This document shows, piece by piece, positions 49,351 through 61,119 of a stretch of DNA of 64,000 bases. This stretch comes from Chaenocephalus aceratus. Lineage: Eukaryota > Chordata > Actinopteri > Perciformes > Channichthyidae. How positions within the stretch are numbered: position 1 is the stretch's first letter; the number at the start of each line of letters is the position of its first letter. The position numbers and the translations under genes were made by a program. The notes under the pieces were generated by a model that saw only the letters and a list, made by a program, of their open reading frames with translations, was not told where the DNA came from and made no database searches. The DNA is taken from assembly GCA_023974075.1 (NCBI GenBank), contig JAMFTG010000186.1:139001-203000 (forward strand). The letters are read 5' to 3'.

Positions 49351-51280
49351 ACATGCTAAAGTCAGGTCTTATTCCTGTAGAAGCTCAGTAAAAGGTGGAG
49401 CCTACAAGTCCCATAATGCAAATCCATAAAGTGCATTTTGAGTATGTATTGCTGGTAAATAGTCGTTACAAATCGTACATGTGTTCGTCTCTTTTCCCAG
49501 GAGGAATAATGCTAGAAATACATCCAAGTTTGATTGATTGATTGATTGATTGGGAAACCATTTAAGAGACGGAATAGAAGTCTTAGGTAATAAGGTAAAG
49601 CTAATTAAAATCATGACATCTAATCTCTGAGACAGGACTTTCAGGTGTGCGAGGGTTTTTTGTATTTTAGATATTGATTTCCCTTCACAGCACAGAGTGA
49701 ATTGTCAGCGAATGCAGAGTGAACGATTCCCTTTTGTCCCTGTGTACCAACATTAGAGCCGTGACCCTTAAATTACCAGCTACACAAAACAATTTGCATA
49801 CTAATTACTCGTTAAAGGCTTGTATTTCGCCGTGTGGAAGGGGGACTGTCGCGGGAGTTTAATCAAGTCTGCTCAGCTGCCACCTAAAAGAATTAAAAAT
49901 AAACCCGAAAAGACAAAAGAAACTTTCGAGAGTCATATTGAAACTGACTTTTCTAAATTAAGGGTAAAGTTCAGCTCTGACAGATTCCAGTTAATCCAAC
50001 ACTGAAATCACTTACTCTCCGTGACACAACTTTGCACCCCTTTCTCAAATCTTACAAAAATACTGAACTTAATATCTCAATATTTTTAAATGCATGGCTG
50101 TTGAGGATGTCATGCAGCACTATCATCAGGAAGTACAGGAATATTTAAGCCATGTCAAAATTGTAAAATTAAGACCGAAAATATATCAATATCTGTGAAT
50201 ATTCATGCTTAAATGTATGAATGTGCTGTATATCTTCTAAGCTAATGAAGCAGACCAACACAGAGAGAAGTATACAAGGGGATGGGCTGCTGATAAGTAT
50301 TTCAAAGTCGAAAAAGCTGTACTTTAAATAATGTTACCTTAATTGTGTTCATGTAGAAATATGTAAAGCCAGACTTAAAATATGATATTTTGAAGAGAAT
50401 TTGCCAACAAACAAAATCTGTGTCTCGCTTGTTTTATTTTAATATGAATCTAAATATCTTTCTCTTCTGGGGATTAAAGAAGCTAATTCAAAATATCTAC
50501 CCATTACTTTGGGAAATTAGATTTATTTTTTGTGCATTTTTTGACCATTTTCTGAAATGTCATGAACCAAGCGATTAGCCAATTATCTGATAAAAATAAT
50601 AGCCATTGCAGGCTCTGACTCCAGCTGATTCCCACCTCTCAGATAGTGGATTTTAATGAGAAAAGCCACATTGATGCCAGAGTGCTGCATGTCTCAGTGA
50701 GCAGCAGCCTGCTGCAGACAGACAGCTCAGATCTCCTTCCCTTTCCCTATTTTGGGAAGAGGCTCTTGTTTAAGGAGGATACCTGAGATGTGCGTAAACA
50801 TGGACTCAGCAGACACACAGCTGTTGCTGATTAATCATCAGAAGGCTGTTTTAAGCTCACTATATAGAAGTCAGTGCAGCCTGAGGGGGGAATCCCTGCT
50901 GGAGCAACCCATAGGCCTGAAACACAACTTATAGGCTGCATGCAGGCCTATAAGCACTCAGTATACTTTCTCCAGAATCAACAAAAAAAGACACAAGAAA
51001 AAGCCAAATATGCATTTTAAAAACAGGAAATCTAGCCAATCAGAAGCGTCTCTGACAGCCGGTGTGTGATTCCTGCGTTGACACACGCCAATTATTAATG
51101 GCACACCCATTATAGAGACGGTATCACGAATCCATTGCAGCCCGATGCAATGGATCATATCTGCACAGAGACGAGGGGCAAAGTAATGCTCACAAAATGC
51201 ATCGAACCTGTCACACATGAAGCCAGAGAGCCTGCCGGTGTTGCATCACAGATTCTCTCACACCACTGAGCTCGCATCAT
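48900..51280. other. no gene: anonymous DNA upstream of exon 2 and next to candidate exon 1
   Basis: Apart from the threefold repeat at 48.9-49.35 kb and a TGAT run at 49530-49550, I see only AT-rich, unique-looking DNA. Its low transposon density next to the candidate promoter leaves room for regulatory sequence, but nothing specific can be read. Confidence 0.4.
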
Positions 51281-51288
51281 GCATTTAC

Positions 51289-51900
51289 CTGCTTTCTATT
51301 CCGGGGACTTTGTGTGGAAATAGCTCCTGAACGCCCCCTTTATTAGTACTATTTCTCCTGAGTGAGATCTCGCAGTTCGGAGCTGCTGAAGCCCCCGGTG
51401 CTCTGGAGCCGCGGTCTGGTCCTCATGCAGCGGCTGTTCCCCCCCTCGGTGCTCGGTTGAAAAGCGTCCAGAGGTGATGGTTCTCCTCCACAGATCCTCC
51501 ACAGACCCTCCACAGATCCTCCCTGTCTGACTGACCGGGTCGCAGAGCTGTCAGTGTCGGGGAGGGGGAGGATGGGTGAGTGGGAGGAGAGGGGGGGGGG
51601 TCGGTATTTTAAGATTAGAGATGGATCTCCAGGTCCTTTCCTTCCTCCTGCAAACCGCGAATCAGCGCTCCTCCTCCCCCTCTCTGTGTGATGTCTCTCC
51701 GGTGAAGGCACTGCCGTGAAGCTCCCGGTGTTCCCACAGAAATCCCTTCACATAAACCACCGTCAGCTGAGCGTTAAGTTTCCCCGGTGTGTCCGCGGCT
51801 CTGTGGGCACCAGCAGCAGCGCGTCTCCTCCTCCTGACGCTGTATCCACAATCCTCCTCCTCCGATAATAATAATAATAATAATAAGAGTTATTAATAAC
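51289..51900 (-). promoter_or_regulatory. slc8a3: candidate untranslated exon 1 and CpG-rich promoter of slc8a3
   Basis: This block is visibly richer in G, C and CpG than its AT-rich surroundings and contains no recognisable transposon. On the minus strand it ends in a good donor, CAG followed by GTAAATGC, with GT at 51288-51287. It lies between slc8a3 exon 2 and the 3' end of cox16, where the slc8a3 start is expected from the vertebrate gene order. The open frames on it are not conserved proteins as far as I can see. The transcription start cannot be read from sequence; no clear TATA box was found. An AAT run at about 51867-51887 marks the upstream edge. Confidence 0.4.
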
Positions 51901-52169
51901 AGGCTTGTTCTCGGTGGAGGTGTGAAATGGTTGCGTCCTTCAGTCCTCCGCCCCCTATTTCTGTTTTTAAATCACACCAGACTCGGTTAGTGGCGCGCAA
52001 CGACGTCACCATGAGCCGAAGAATGAAGCTGCAGCATTGTGGGATGCAGGCAGCGTGCAGCGGCAATAAAAGACACGTACAAATCCGGGAAATGCATTTT
52101 CCTTGTCAGTCATTTACTACAATATATATGTGCACTGCATCTATCAGCAGGCAAATACAAATCATGGGT

Positions 52170-52640
52170 TAACTAATTCAATCAAAAATATTTGGGGAAA
52201 GAATTGTCCTTCTGAAAAAGTCAATTCTGTAAATCTAAAGTCTGAAGAACATTCAAAATTCCGATGAAAGTCAATCTCTGAATAAAAGTCAAAATTAAAT
52301 AAAAAGTCAGAATTCAGAAAAATATTAAAATGTCACAATTCCGGAAAAAGGCAAAATTCTTATTTAGAATTATTGTAAAAGCTGAACAAAAAGTCAAAAT
52401 TCTGGAAATATACGGAAGAGGATTAAAGCCACATGTAACATATTGTATTTTTGAGGACTCCATGTTGAGGGAAAAAACATGAAAAAGCCCGAATTCTGGA
52501 AAAAAAAAGTCTAAATTCAGATTTTTTTTAAAATTATTTCAAAAAATTCGGACAAAGTGAAAATGTTGAAAAAAGTCTAAATTCCATTTTTTCCCCTCAT
52601 AAAAGTCAAAATCATCTATTTCAAGTATTCTGAAAAAAGT
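52170..52640. repeat. degenerate repeat around AAAAAGTCAAAATTCTGG
   Basis: The word AAAAGTCxAAATTCTGGAA recurs about every 20-40 bp with many changes. It is an old minisatellite-like array with no coding content. Confidence 0.65.
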
Positions 52641-52753
52641 CAATTGACTGATCATTGCAGCTAATTGTTAATACATGTTGAATTATTATTTATCCACAAA
52701 ACAACATCATGTAAGACTTGAAACAGCTCGTACGAGGTTCTCGGCTTTTGGAA

Positions 52754-52754
<1 letters not shown>

Positions 52755-52788
<34 letters not shown>
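52755..52788. repeat. CA microsatellite, short
   Basis: (CA)n of about 34 bp after CTTTTGGAAGA; a related GGCTTTTGCAGGA context precedes the CA run at 54534. Confidence 0.9.
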
Positions 52789-52789
<1 letters not shown>

Positions 52790-53224
52790 ATCACATGTGT
52801 ACTGTGTACATATGTTTGCAGCATGGGCTCCATTTTTCTTTTGGGATGGTTTTATGAAGATCGGGGGTAAAATAAAATCAATTGGATCTGATTTTAATCA
52901 CACAGTCCGGCTCTGTGCTGCAGTCTTATTATCCTGTCCAGATTTACACGCTTGTTAAATTCAAATTCAAAAACAATCTCCCAAATGGACATCCCATGTA
53001 ATGCTGTGATTAGCATGGAGAATAATGAAGTTTTCTTATCTCTGCAGGAAGGGGGGATCACTCCGGACGGATTGGTGCACCTGCAGTCGGAGCGCAGAGA
53101 GAGAGTGGGAAATAAATGCTCTCTTCAAAGTCCTGCATGTGTTCAGTGCAGATTAATGGATTCAAGTCATAAATACAACAAAGAAAACACGAACTGAGGG
53201 AAAAACATCCACTTCCAGTTATTG

Positions 53225-53760
<536 letters not shown>

Positions 53761-54530
53761 AAGTATCCCTGCAGTCTTCAGAGTGTGAATCCTGATGTGA
53801 GGTGACTCCTCGCCTTTCTCCGTTCACAGCTTCACTTTTCATTACGGAGTGTCATGACTCATGAGTGGACGTCGTCTCCCAGGCGCGATGTCCGTGTCTG
53901 ACCCTCCCCCCCCCTTTTCTCTCACCATCAGGGTCACAGTGTCTCAGCTTTAATCACCACTGAAGCTCTGTCAACTCCAGCTTACAGGAGAATCAGCATG
54001 TGCACGTGCAGCACGGAGAGGAACAGATCTCAGCGCAACATCGACACTTTTCTCTGCTTCTACGCGCCGCCGGGTATTTCTGTAATACTGACCCGGAAAC
54101 AGGTGTTAGTGCATGCACATGGTCTGCAAAGGCTAACATCCCTGTTTCCCTCCAGAGCGAGTTTGTCTCCCACCCAGCGTGTGTTGACCACAGACCTTCA
54201 TTCAGGCTAGCAACTTCAAAAACATTTTTTAAAACAACATTGACTTCGGAGCAAGCATGCTACCATGCTGACTCACTCCCAGGTGGGCTCGTTCCTGCAG
54301 CGCATGCAGATAGGAAGTGCACAGAGTGAGGCCTCTTCTGCAGCTGAGCACAGGGTCAGTGGGGCGGAAGAGATCCTGCAGTGCATGATGGGTAAGAGAG
54401 GGAGACCCACACTCACTCCCCCCTGGAGAGAGACGAAGAAGAATCCGACGTGGGGGGAGGAAGATGACATATACAGGGGGGAGGGGGGTCAACTTGTACG
54501 AGGTCCTTGGCTTTTGCAGGATGCTTGCAC

Positions 54531-54533
<3 letters not shown>

Positions 54534-54587
<54 letters not shown>
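54534..54587. repeat. CA microsatellite, 54 bp
   Basis: (CA)n following a GCTTTTGCAGGATGCTTGCA sequence. Confidence 0.93.
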
Positions 54588-54591
<4 letters not shown>

Positions 54592-54706
54592 CCTATAGCC
54601 ACGTCTCCATGGCAACGTGTGAATGTGGTGGAAGTGACGGTGGCGGTGTGTGTTCCGTCCAGCTCATTATGAGGAATGATGTACAACAGCCCCCCCCCTC
54701 AACACA

Positions 54707-54848
<142 letters not shown>

Positions 54849-55008
54849 GCCGAGTCTCCGTCTATTTATAGACAGGAAATAAGAGAGAGCTTCTTTCATA
54901 ACGATGACATTAGGAAGCTGCAGCTTCTGTTCTTCTGCATGTTGGATCGCTGGAAGTGAGGACAGTGTGTCTGCAGGTAGACATCAGGCCACACCGAGAG
55001 TATTAGTA

Positions 55009-55230
55009 TGGTAGTATTATATTAAATTGGGAAGTAACTAAGTACATTTACTCAAGTTTGAGATACTTGTACTTTACTTGAGTATTTCCATTTTATGCTA
55101 CTGTGTACTTTTACTCCACTACGTGTATTTAATACTTTTAGTTACTTCACAGATGAATGATGGGAAATATAATCAAGTGTTAAATCAGACTTTAGTTCCA
55201 CCTGGAGTGAATCCACCAGCTGCCCTGCAG
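55009..55230 (+). mobile_element. non-tandem part of the 33-bp-minisatellite element, second copy
   Basis: This is the inverted counterpart of 11541-11695, containing ACTTTTACTCCACTACGTGT, TTAGTTACTTCACAGATGAA and TTTAGTTCCACCTGGAGTG. It begins with GTAACTAAGTACATTTACTC. No coding potential. Confidence 0.6.
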
Positions 55231-55424
55231 TCTACAAAGTACTTCAGACTAGCTGCACCTTCACCAGCTTTGAGAACACTTTAATGATCAATCATTATAA
55301 AACATATCATATATATTATTCTGAAATGGACCAATCTGCAGGATGACTACTTTTACTGTCTTTCACTTGAGGAACATTTTGAATGCAGGACTTTTACTGT
55401 AACAGAGTATTCCTACACTCTGGT

Positions 55425-55890
55425 ACTTCTACTTTTACTCAAGTACAAGATCTGAGTACTTCTACTTTTACTCAAGTACAAGACCTGAGTACTTCTACTT
55501 TTACTAAAGTACAAGATCAGAGTACTTCTACTGTTACTCAAGTACAAGATCTGAGTACTTCTACGAGATCTGAGTACTTCTACTTTTACTCAAGTACAAG
55601 ACCTGAGTACTTCTACTTTTACTAAAGTACAAGACCTGAGTACTTCTACTTTTACTAAAGTACAAGACCTGAGTACTTCTACTTTTACTAAAGTACAAGA
55701 CCTGAGTACTTCTACTTTTACTCAAGAACAAGATCTGAGTACTTCTACTTTTACTCAAGTACAAGACCTGAGTACTTCTACTTTTACTAAAGTACAATAT
55801 CTCAGTACTTCTACTTTTACTCAAGTACAAGACCTGAGTACTTCTACTTTTACTAAAGTACAATATCTCAGTACTTCTTCCACCTCTGAT
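55425..55890. repeat. 33-bp minisatellite, second copy, opposite orientation
   Basis: About 13 units of GAGTACTTCTACTTTTACTC plus AAGTACAAGACCT, the reverse complement of the array at 10.6-11.5 kb. Some units are partly deleted (near 55560), and the last ends in the CTTCCACCTCTG edge. Confidence 0.88.
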
Positions 55891-56084
55891 TAAATGTTTG
55901 TAGTGGTTGCATTACTGGAATATTGTACATGTTACATCCCACATTTATTTGAACAGCTTTAGTTCAAAGATTTTCTCTCTTTTTGATCCATTTCTATAAA
56001 AACCTGTCTGAAAATGAGCTGATCAGATTTTGGCTACTTTATGATGTCATAACGATGTGTTGTCTTGTGTAACCATTAGCCAAT

Positions 56085-56365
56085 CAGCAACCAAGGTAAC
56101 CCCCCCCCCCCCCCCTTATCACCTGAATCTCCTCTAGAGCTCTATTGAGTTCTTTGTAACCAAATGTCTCTCAGAGGGGCGTGGGGAGGGGCTCCTTACT
56201 TTCATCTGAAGTAACAGACAGAGAATCAGCACTTTGGAAACAGGGCTGAAACAGAGGGGATTATGGGTAATGCTGCAATGATCTGGTTGGTGTTTCAGCC
56301 AATCAGAGACAGGTTCTGTATATATCTGAGACCTGTGATATATGGATGAAAACAGAATAATAGGA
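56085..56365. mobile_element. interspersed repeat, second copy of the 40.1-kb repeat
   Basis: It shares the GGGCTGAAACAGAGGGGATT and TGGTGTTTCAGCCAATCAGA segments with 40095-40368, in the same orientation. A C homopolymer (56101-56115) interrupts its left part. Confidence 0.55.
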
Positions 56366-57329
56366 TCTTCCTCTCAACTTTCCGACAGGTGACTTTTTGC
56401 TTGTCCGTCTCTGCGGGATTACAGAAACACTATTCGCCTGATTTTGATGAAACTTGGTGGAGGGCTGAATCTCGCGCCGAGGAAGAACTCATTACATTTT
56501 GAAGCAGATCCAAATCACGGAGAGCATACGTGCATTAATTTAACTTTAATTAACATTGCAAGATTTAAGCATTTAGTTTCTCAGAGTCCCAGATTCCCCC
56601 CCCCTCTACACGCGTCGTGTTTCCAGACCTCATCAGTTCCCCCGCTCGCAGAACAGAGTAGTAAATATTGAATTTGATTTCCACTTTTCCACTCAGCTTT
56701 GAATATTTGATGCAGTTTTCTCTTACAGATAAAAAATGTAGGGGCATGTAAAGGGGGCGGGACATCCGCGAATTAGGACTCATCGCTTACGGCAGCTCGG
56801 CTTCCTGCACTGACCCATTTTGGCCCCTGATGAATACACCCGAGCTACATCTCCACACACTAACCACAGCAAGCTGACACACGTCTTCTGCTTCACATGC
56901 TTCATCTCCAGCACACACAGCGATACACACTATAGGATGCGTTTTTATAGGATGAGAATAAGAACGTAAACAATGAGTGCAATAGTCATAACAGCAGCCA
57001 AATACACAGATTGTACACAACCCTCACATGGTTATTTTGAGGCTTCTTTTATAACGATGACAAATAAACATTTGAATGCTGCCGTCTTCTTTTTTGTCGC
57101 ATGTATAATCATTGGGTTTTAAGGCGGCATTTGAGCACAGCTGCAGATAAAGATTAGGCTACTCTAATGTTATTAGTATTATAGTATTTAGAGGATTATA
57201 TTCCTGAAGGGAAGCGTAGTATTCAGGGTTTCCTCTCAAGATAGCGGCCGGGTCTTGAGCTCCTTCTATTTTGCATTTTTATTTGGATATGTAGGTTTAT
57301 TTATTATGTTGCATTGTTGGAGGAGTCTT

Positions 57330-57830
57330 TAAAGAGTCCTCTCCTGCTGATGTTCAGGTGTATGTAGTGCCTCTACTTTAAAGAGTCCTCTCCTGCTGAT
57401 GTTCAGGTGTATGTAGTGTCTCTACTTTAAAGAGTCCTCTCATGCTGATGTTCAGGTGTATATCAGTATGTAGTGTCTCTACTTTAAAGAGTCCTCTCCT
57501 GCTGATGTTCAGGTGTATATCAGTATGTAGTGTCTCTACTTTAAAGAGTCCTCTCCTGCTGATGTTCAGGTGTATATCAGTATGTAGTATCTCTACTTTA
57601 AAGAGTCCTCTCCTGCTGATATTCAGGTGTATATCAGTATGTAGTGTCTCTACTTTAAAGAGTCCTCTCCTGCTGATGTTCAGGTGTATATCAGTATGTA
57701 GTGTCTCTACTTTAAAGAGTCCTCTCCTGCTGATGTTCAGGTGTATATCAGTATGTAGTGTCTCTACTTTAAAGAGTCCTCTCCTGCTGATGTTCAGGTG
57801 TATATCAGTATGTAGTGTCTCTACATGTCT
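57330..57830. repeat. 57-bp minisatellite, about 8.5 units
   Basis: The unit contains TATGTAGTGTCTCTACTTTA, AAGAGTCCTCTCCTGCTGAT and GTTCAGGTGTATATCAG. The first two units lack the TATCAG part. Period 57 keeps both strands open (19-residue repeat). It lies between cox16 and slc8a3. Confidence 0.9.
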
Positions 57831-57834
57831 CCAT

Positions 57835-57990
57835 GCTTTAATGTTCAAAAAGCTCTTTATTTTTCTCACACTGCAGCTCCTCTTTTCACCCTCTGCCTGA
57901 ACCCAGAACCCAGCGTGCTCTGATTGGTTAGCTGGCCGGCTCTGTTGATTGGTCAACCGCTCAGAGTGTATTACAGCCCCATCACGTACA
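57835..57990 (+). mobile_element. interspersed repeat flanking the 57-bp array
   Basis: The stretch with CATGCTTTAATGTTCAAAAA, CTCTTTTCACCCTCTGCC and GTGCTCTGATTGGTTAGC has the look of a common teleost repeat. It suggests that the 57-bp array grew inside a transposable element. Confidence 0.4.
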
Positions 57991-58699
57991 ATGTGTTGGA
58001 GCACTACTCTCTAAACTCACAGTCGAAGCCACAACCTCCAAAATAAACTGCATTGTCTCTTCGAGTGTCGTCAAACTCAAAATGTCTGACTCTTATTTCA
58101 CTAACAATGACCTCCACACAGCAACGACCTCGCTGTGTAATACCAACGAGCCCGAGGTGGCCTCAAAGATAACACGCGACACATCCAGAGACGTCATTAT
58201 AAACCGTTTTCTTTAACAAACATCCTTTGGAGAAAGACGTGACCAGTGACAAACGGTGTGACCAATCAGTTTGCAGGGTTACAGCCGTGAAGATTGAGAT
58301 CTGTTCAACCTGTGCATGCAAATATAATCCTGCTCCCGGGGGTTAAATTAACTCCAAGATCACGAGCTTACAGAGAATGATTCCCGGGCCATTTCCATCG
58401 AGACCTCCATTACCTCGTGCTGCACGAACTGAAGGCAGTGCGTGCGTTTCCCGTCACTCACACACTCTGAAGGAAATCATGTTCTCAAAAAAAGCAAATA
58501 GGTAATTCTATTTCCATTACACATGTGGCGCATTGCAAAGTAATAACTGTCAGAGAAACCGATTACCGTGAGAGCGGCGACGCCTGAGGAGATGCTGCAC
58601 GTTATGTATTCTGATATACCTTAAATCAATGCAACACTGCTGTAAACACGCACTCGCATCCGGAGCTTTGCTCACAAACTGAAAGAAACGGGAAGGATC

Positions 58700-59196
58700 A
58701 ATATAATATTATTTATTCACACATAGAAATCATATAAGTATTTTTATTTTGCCATCAGTGGGGAAAGTACGGCAGCAGATGTGACTCCTCGTGGTTGTTT
58801 CTATACGGTGATGCCGGTGTGCCGTATTATCTGTGTGGGACCCTGAAGGCAGCATCTCCCTGGTCCAATGGGATTCCACCATGGGATTTGGGACGATTGT
58901 ATTACAGTGGGTTATTTACCGACGTATTTAATGTCGCGGAATTCAAATGTCTTCAGCTTGTGTTAACCACAGCCAGAAAACCCTTGACTTCAAGACCAGG
59001 GGACAGGACGTGTTCAAATGCCGACGACTTTCTGGATGTTAGGACTCATTCCGGCACCGCTCGTTAAATCTAAGACTAACCCTGAACTTATTTCAAGGTT
59101 TTTGTGGCGTCAGTTGAACGTCCAGGAGAAACCGCAGTCCGCTACGAGCAACTGACAAACTGTGAATCCGACACAAGTGGATTCCATCTCTTATGC
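58700..59196 (-). terminator. cox16: cox16 3' untranslated region with candidate poly(A) signals
   Basis: On the minus strand AATAAA hexamers occur at 58748-58743 and 58717-58712, about 450-480 nt after the stop codon, and none was seen nearer. The interval contains a short interspersed sequence at 58846-58905 that recurs at 4390-4445. The exact cleavage site is not determined. Confidence 0.35.
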
Positions 59197-59310
59197 TCAG
59201 GGTTTTTCGTCCAGCCGGCTCCTCTGCTGGTCCTGGTATTCCCTTGAGTCCTCCCAGGGACGAGGGCCCCGGATGTTCCTCCACTCCTCCAGATTCACCT
59301 TCTTTATCTT
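59197..59310 (-). CDS. cox16: COX16 cytochrome c oxidase assembly factor, last coding exon
   Basis: This exon encodes the C-terminal 37 residues and stop codon of COX16, a small single-pass protein of the mitochondrial inner membrane that helps assemble complex IV by aiding copper delivery to COX2. The minus strand shows a CTCTCTGCAG acceptor ending at 59311, then KIKKVNLEEW followed by RNIRGPRPWED, which is the hallmark COX16 motif (human has WKNIRGPRPWEDP). The exon ends with a variable glutamine- and arginine-rich tail and TGA at 59199-59197. The frame joins in phase 0 to the exon at 60720-60788, giving the conserved EYE-KIK junction. The exon is too short for length-based ORF finding and its longer overlapping frames are shadows. 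Confidence 0.92.
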   Translation of the reverse strand, partial: KIKKVNLEEWRNIRGPRPWEDSREYQDQQRSRLDEKP

Positions 59311-60719
59311 CTGCAGAGAGGACAAACAACAACAACAACAACTTCAGGAGGCGAGGTTTACACGTCAGGATGCCAAGAAATCAAACTCTGAAAATATGAG
59401 CTTGTGTTCCTTCCCGCACAACACCAAATATTATACTTCCTGGTCTTTGAAAAGTCCAGATGTAGAAAGTGGTGAACATCTGGAGTGTAACGCAGGCGAG
59501 AGGAGGCAGGACATTAAACGGCCGGATTTTCAGAACAGATTTGGGGTTTGAGAGAGTTTTGGTAGACGATTTTCTAAACTGCTTTAAAAACGTTTCTTGT
59601 GCTTTTTCCACAAAGATTTAAATTCAAGGTTTTTTATTTCTTCTCGTGTGAAAGAGAAACCAACGCAAACGTCGACACATTTGAGTCCTGCGTTTTAGTT
59701 AATGCAAAATAACTGCTTAACGCGTTTCCCCAGTTCAACCTCTTTAGACTTTCTTTAGTCTGACCCCGGGGTTCCACCGGGTCCGTCGGCGCCGTGGTTT
59801 TGGTCCGACCTCCTCCAGCGTCATAACCCACCGGGCGCGTTTCAGAAGCGGAGCGTCTTGCGTGCCGGCTCGCAGTTTTTGTTGATTTGGGCATATTTCC
59901 TGGACAGGCTACTTCGTGCAGACAAAGTTAATAATACTTGTAATATTCCAGTTATAAACGACATGAATCAAAGACGTGTTGCTGTATTTTAGAGGTAAAA
60001 AAATGCTTTCATCATCAGAATTATTCTATATATATAATTGACACAGTGCGGGTAAACCGGAGGAGAACGCTGGCATTTCTCCTCCTACTTGAAAGACTAC
60101 GGAGGGATAGGGTCTGCAAAATTAGTTGATTTTGGGAATTGACTGGATGCTCCGACCGGTCCACTTCCTACCCGGCGCTATGCAACGCCTCGCGTCGCGC
60201 CCCGCCGAGACGCTTCTGGCCGTAACGTGGCGCGCCTGGTGGAATAGCACCCATTGACTAGAGAGGCCGCGAGTGCCGCGAACGCCGCGGCGCAGACGGA
60301 CCCGGTGGAATCTGGGGCTCTGGGGCATCTTTGACTTAATTCAGTCCCGTTTTCTATAAAATGATGTGCTAATTAATTCTAATTTCAGATTTACACAATA
60401 CAATCTGACATTTTAAGAACACAGGTACCAACTATTCTGCACACTTCAAAATACACCCAGCATTGTGTAATAAATGACAAAATGCTGCGTAAACTACAAC
60501 ATGTTGCAATTGATGAATTATCACAATATAAATAATAAAGAATGTGAATTGATTACATAATAAAGTCAAATTGCTCAACATTGTGTTGAGTTTTTACATC
60601 ACAATGCAGTGCTGTTACATCATGCGTTGTTGCCCTATATTGTTCAGCAGCTCCTCTTTCCCGCAGACGGACCACAGCAGTCACTTTCTTTTCTTTACCC
60701 CCCCCTCAGGGTGCCTCAC
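59311..60719 (-). other. cox16: last intron of cox16
   Basis: The interval between the two cox16 exons is 1.4 kb. It contains a short CAA run near 59327, unremarkable unique-looking sequence, and a GC-rich stretch at about 60140-60330 whose open frames show no recognisable domain. No additional exon is evident. Confidence 0.75.
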
Positions 60720-60788
60720 CTCGTACTCCTCCTCCAGGATGACCGGCTGCCGCTCCACGTTCACTTGGGCCTCCAGAGACGGGTCCAG
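60720..60788 (-). CDS. cox16: COX16 cytochrome c oxidase assembly factor, penultimate coding exon
   Basis: This is a 69-nt exon of exactly 23 codons, beginning LDPSLE and ending LEEEYE. It corresponds to the human COX16 segment that begins MDPELE and ends LESEYE, just before the WKNIRGPRPWED region. On the minus strand the acceptor is CTTCCTCTCAG (AG at 60790-60789) and the donor is GAG followed by GTGAGG (GT at 60719-60718). It is in frame with the last exon across a 1.4-kb intron. The middle of the segment diverges from mammals, so the identification rests on the flanking motifs, length, phase and position. The membrane-anchor exons that should precede it were searched for up to 64000 and not found. 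Confidence 0.85.
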
Positions 60789-60949
60789 CTGAGAGGAAGA
60801 GGAGGGGACATGTTACCGTACTGAGAAAGTCACGCTTTAAAATCAATCAGAACCGGTGCTACACGTCTGCAGTCACACACTTCACACACAACTGGCACGA
60901 GACGGAGGTGCAGCTGCTCAGAGAGCCATTACTGTACACGCTACATGTT

Positions 60950-61085
60950 AGACGCTTTCATCCAAAGAGACTTACATACTCAACACTGTGGGCAATCCCC
61001 ACGGGAGCAATGTGGAGTGAAGTGTCTCCGGGACACAACGACATGCTGACTGCAGTGGGGTTTGAACCTGTGACCCCCTGATCCC
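60950..61085. mobile_element. interspersed repeat with CATCCAAAGAGACTTACATA start
   Basis: It shares the (C)ATCCAAAGxGACTTAxAxACTCAxxACTGTGGGCAA segment with 37188-37228. An inverse fragment (CTTTGGATAAAAGCATCC) sits at 36557. It contains a GGTTTGAACC sequence resembling a tRNA B box, so a SINE origin is possible but unproven. Confidence 0.4.
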
Positions 61086-61119
61086 AACACCAACGTTAAC
61101 AAGACATATACTGCTCATT

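Larger units (their letters stand above)
31629..51288 (-). other. slc8a3: probable slc8a3 intron 1
   Basis: This is the interval between the acceptor of exon 2 and the candidate untranslated exon 1. It holds only transposon-derived and anonymous AT-rich sequence. The extent depends on the exon 1 call and is therefore an inference. Confidence 0.4.

Noticed and set aside
60122..60330. GC-rich block with a 68-codon minus-strand frame in the last cox16 intron
   Set aside because: The two flanking cox16 exons join in phase without it, and the translation shows no recognisable domain.
61060..61080. tRNA-like B box GGTTTGAACC as a tRNA gene
   Set aside because: No matching A box at the right distance and no cloverleaf could be drawn; at most it is part of a SINE-like repeat.
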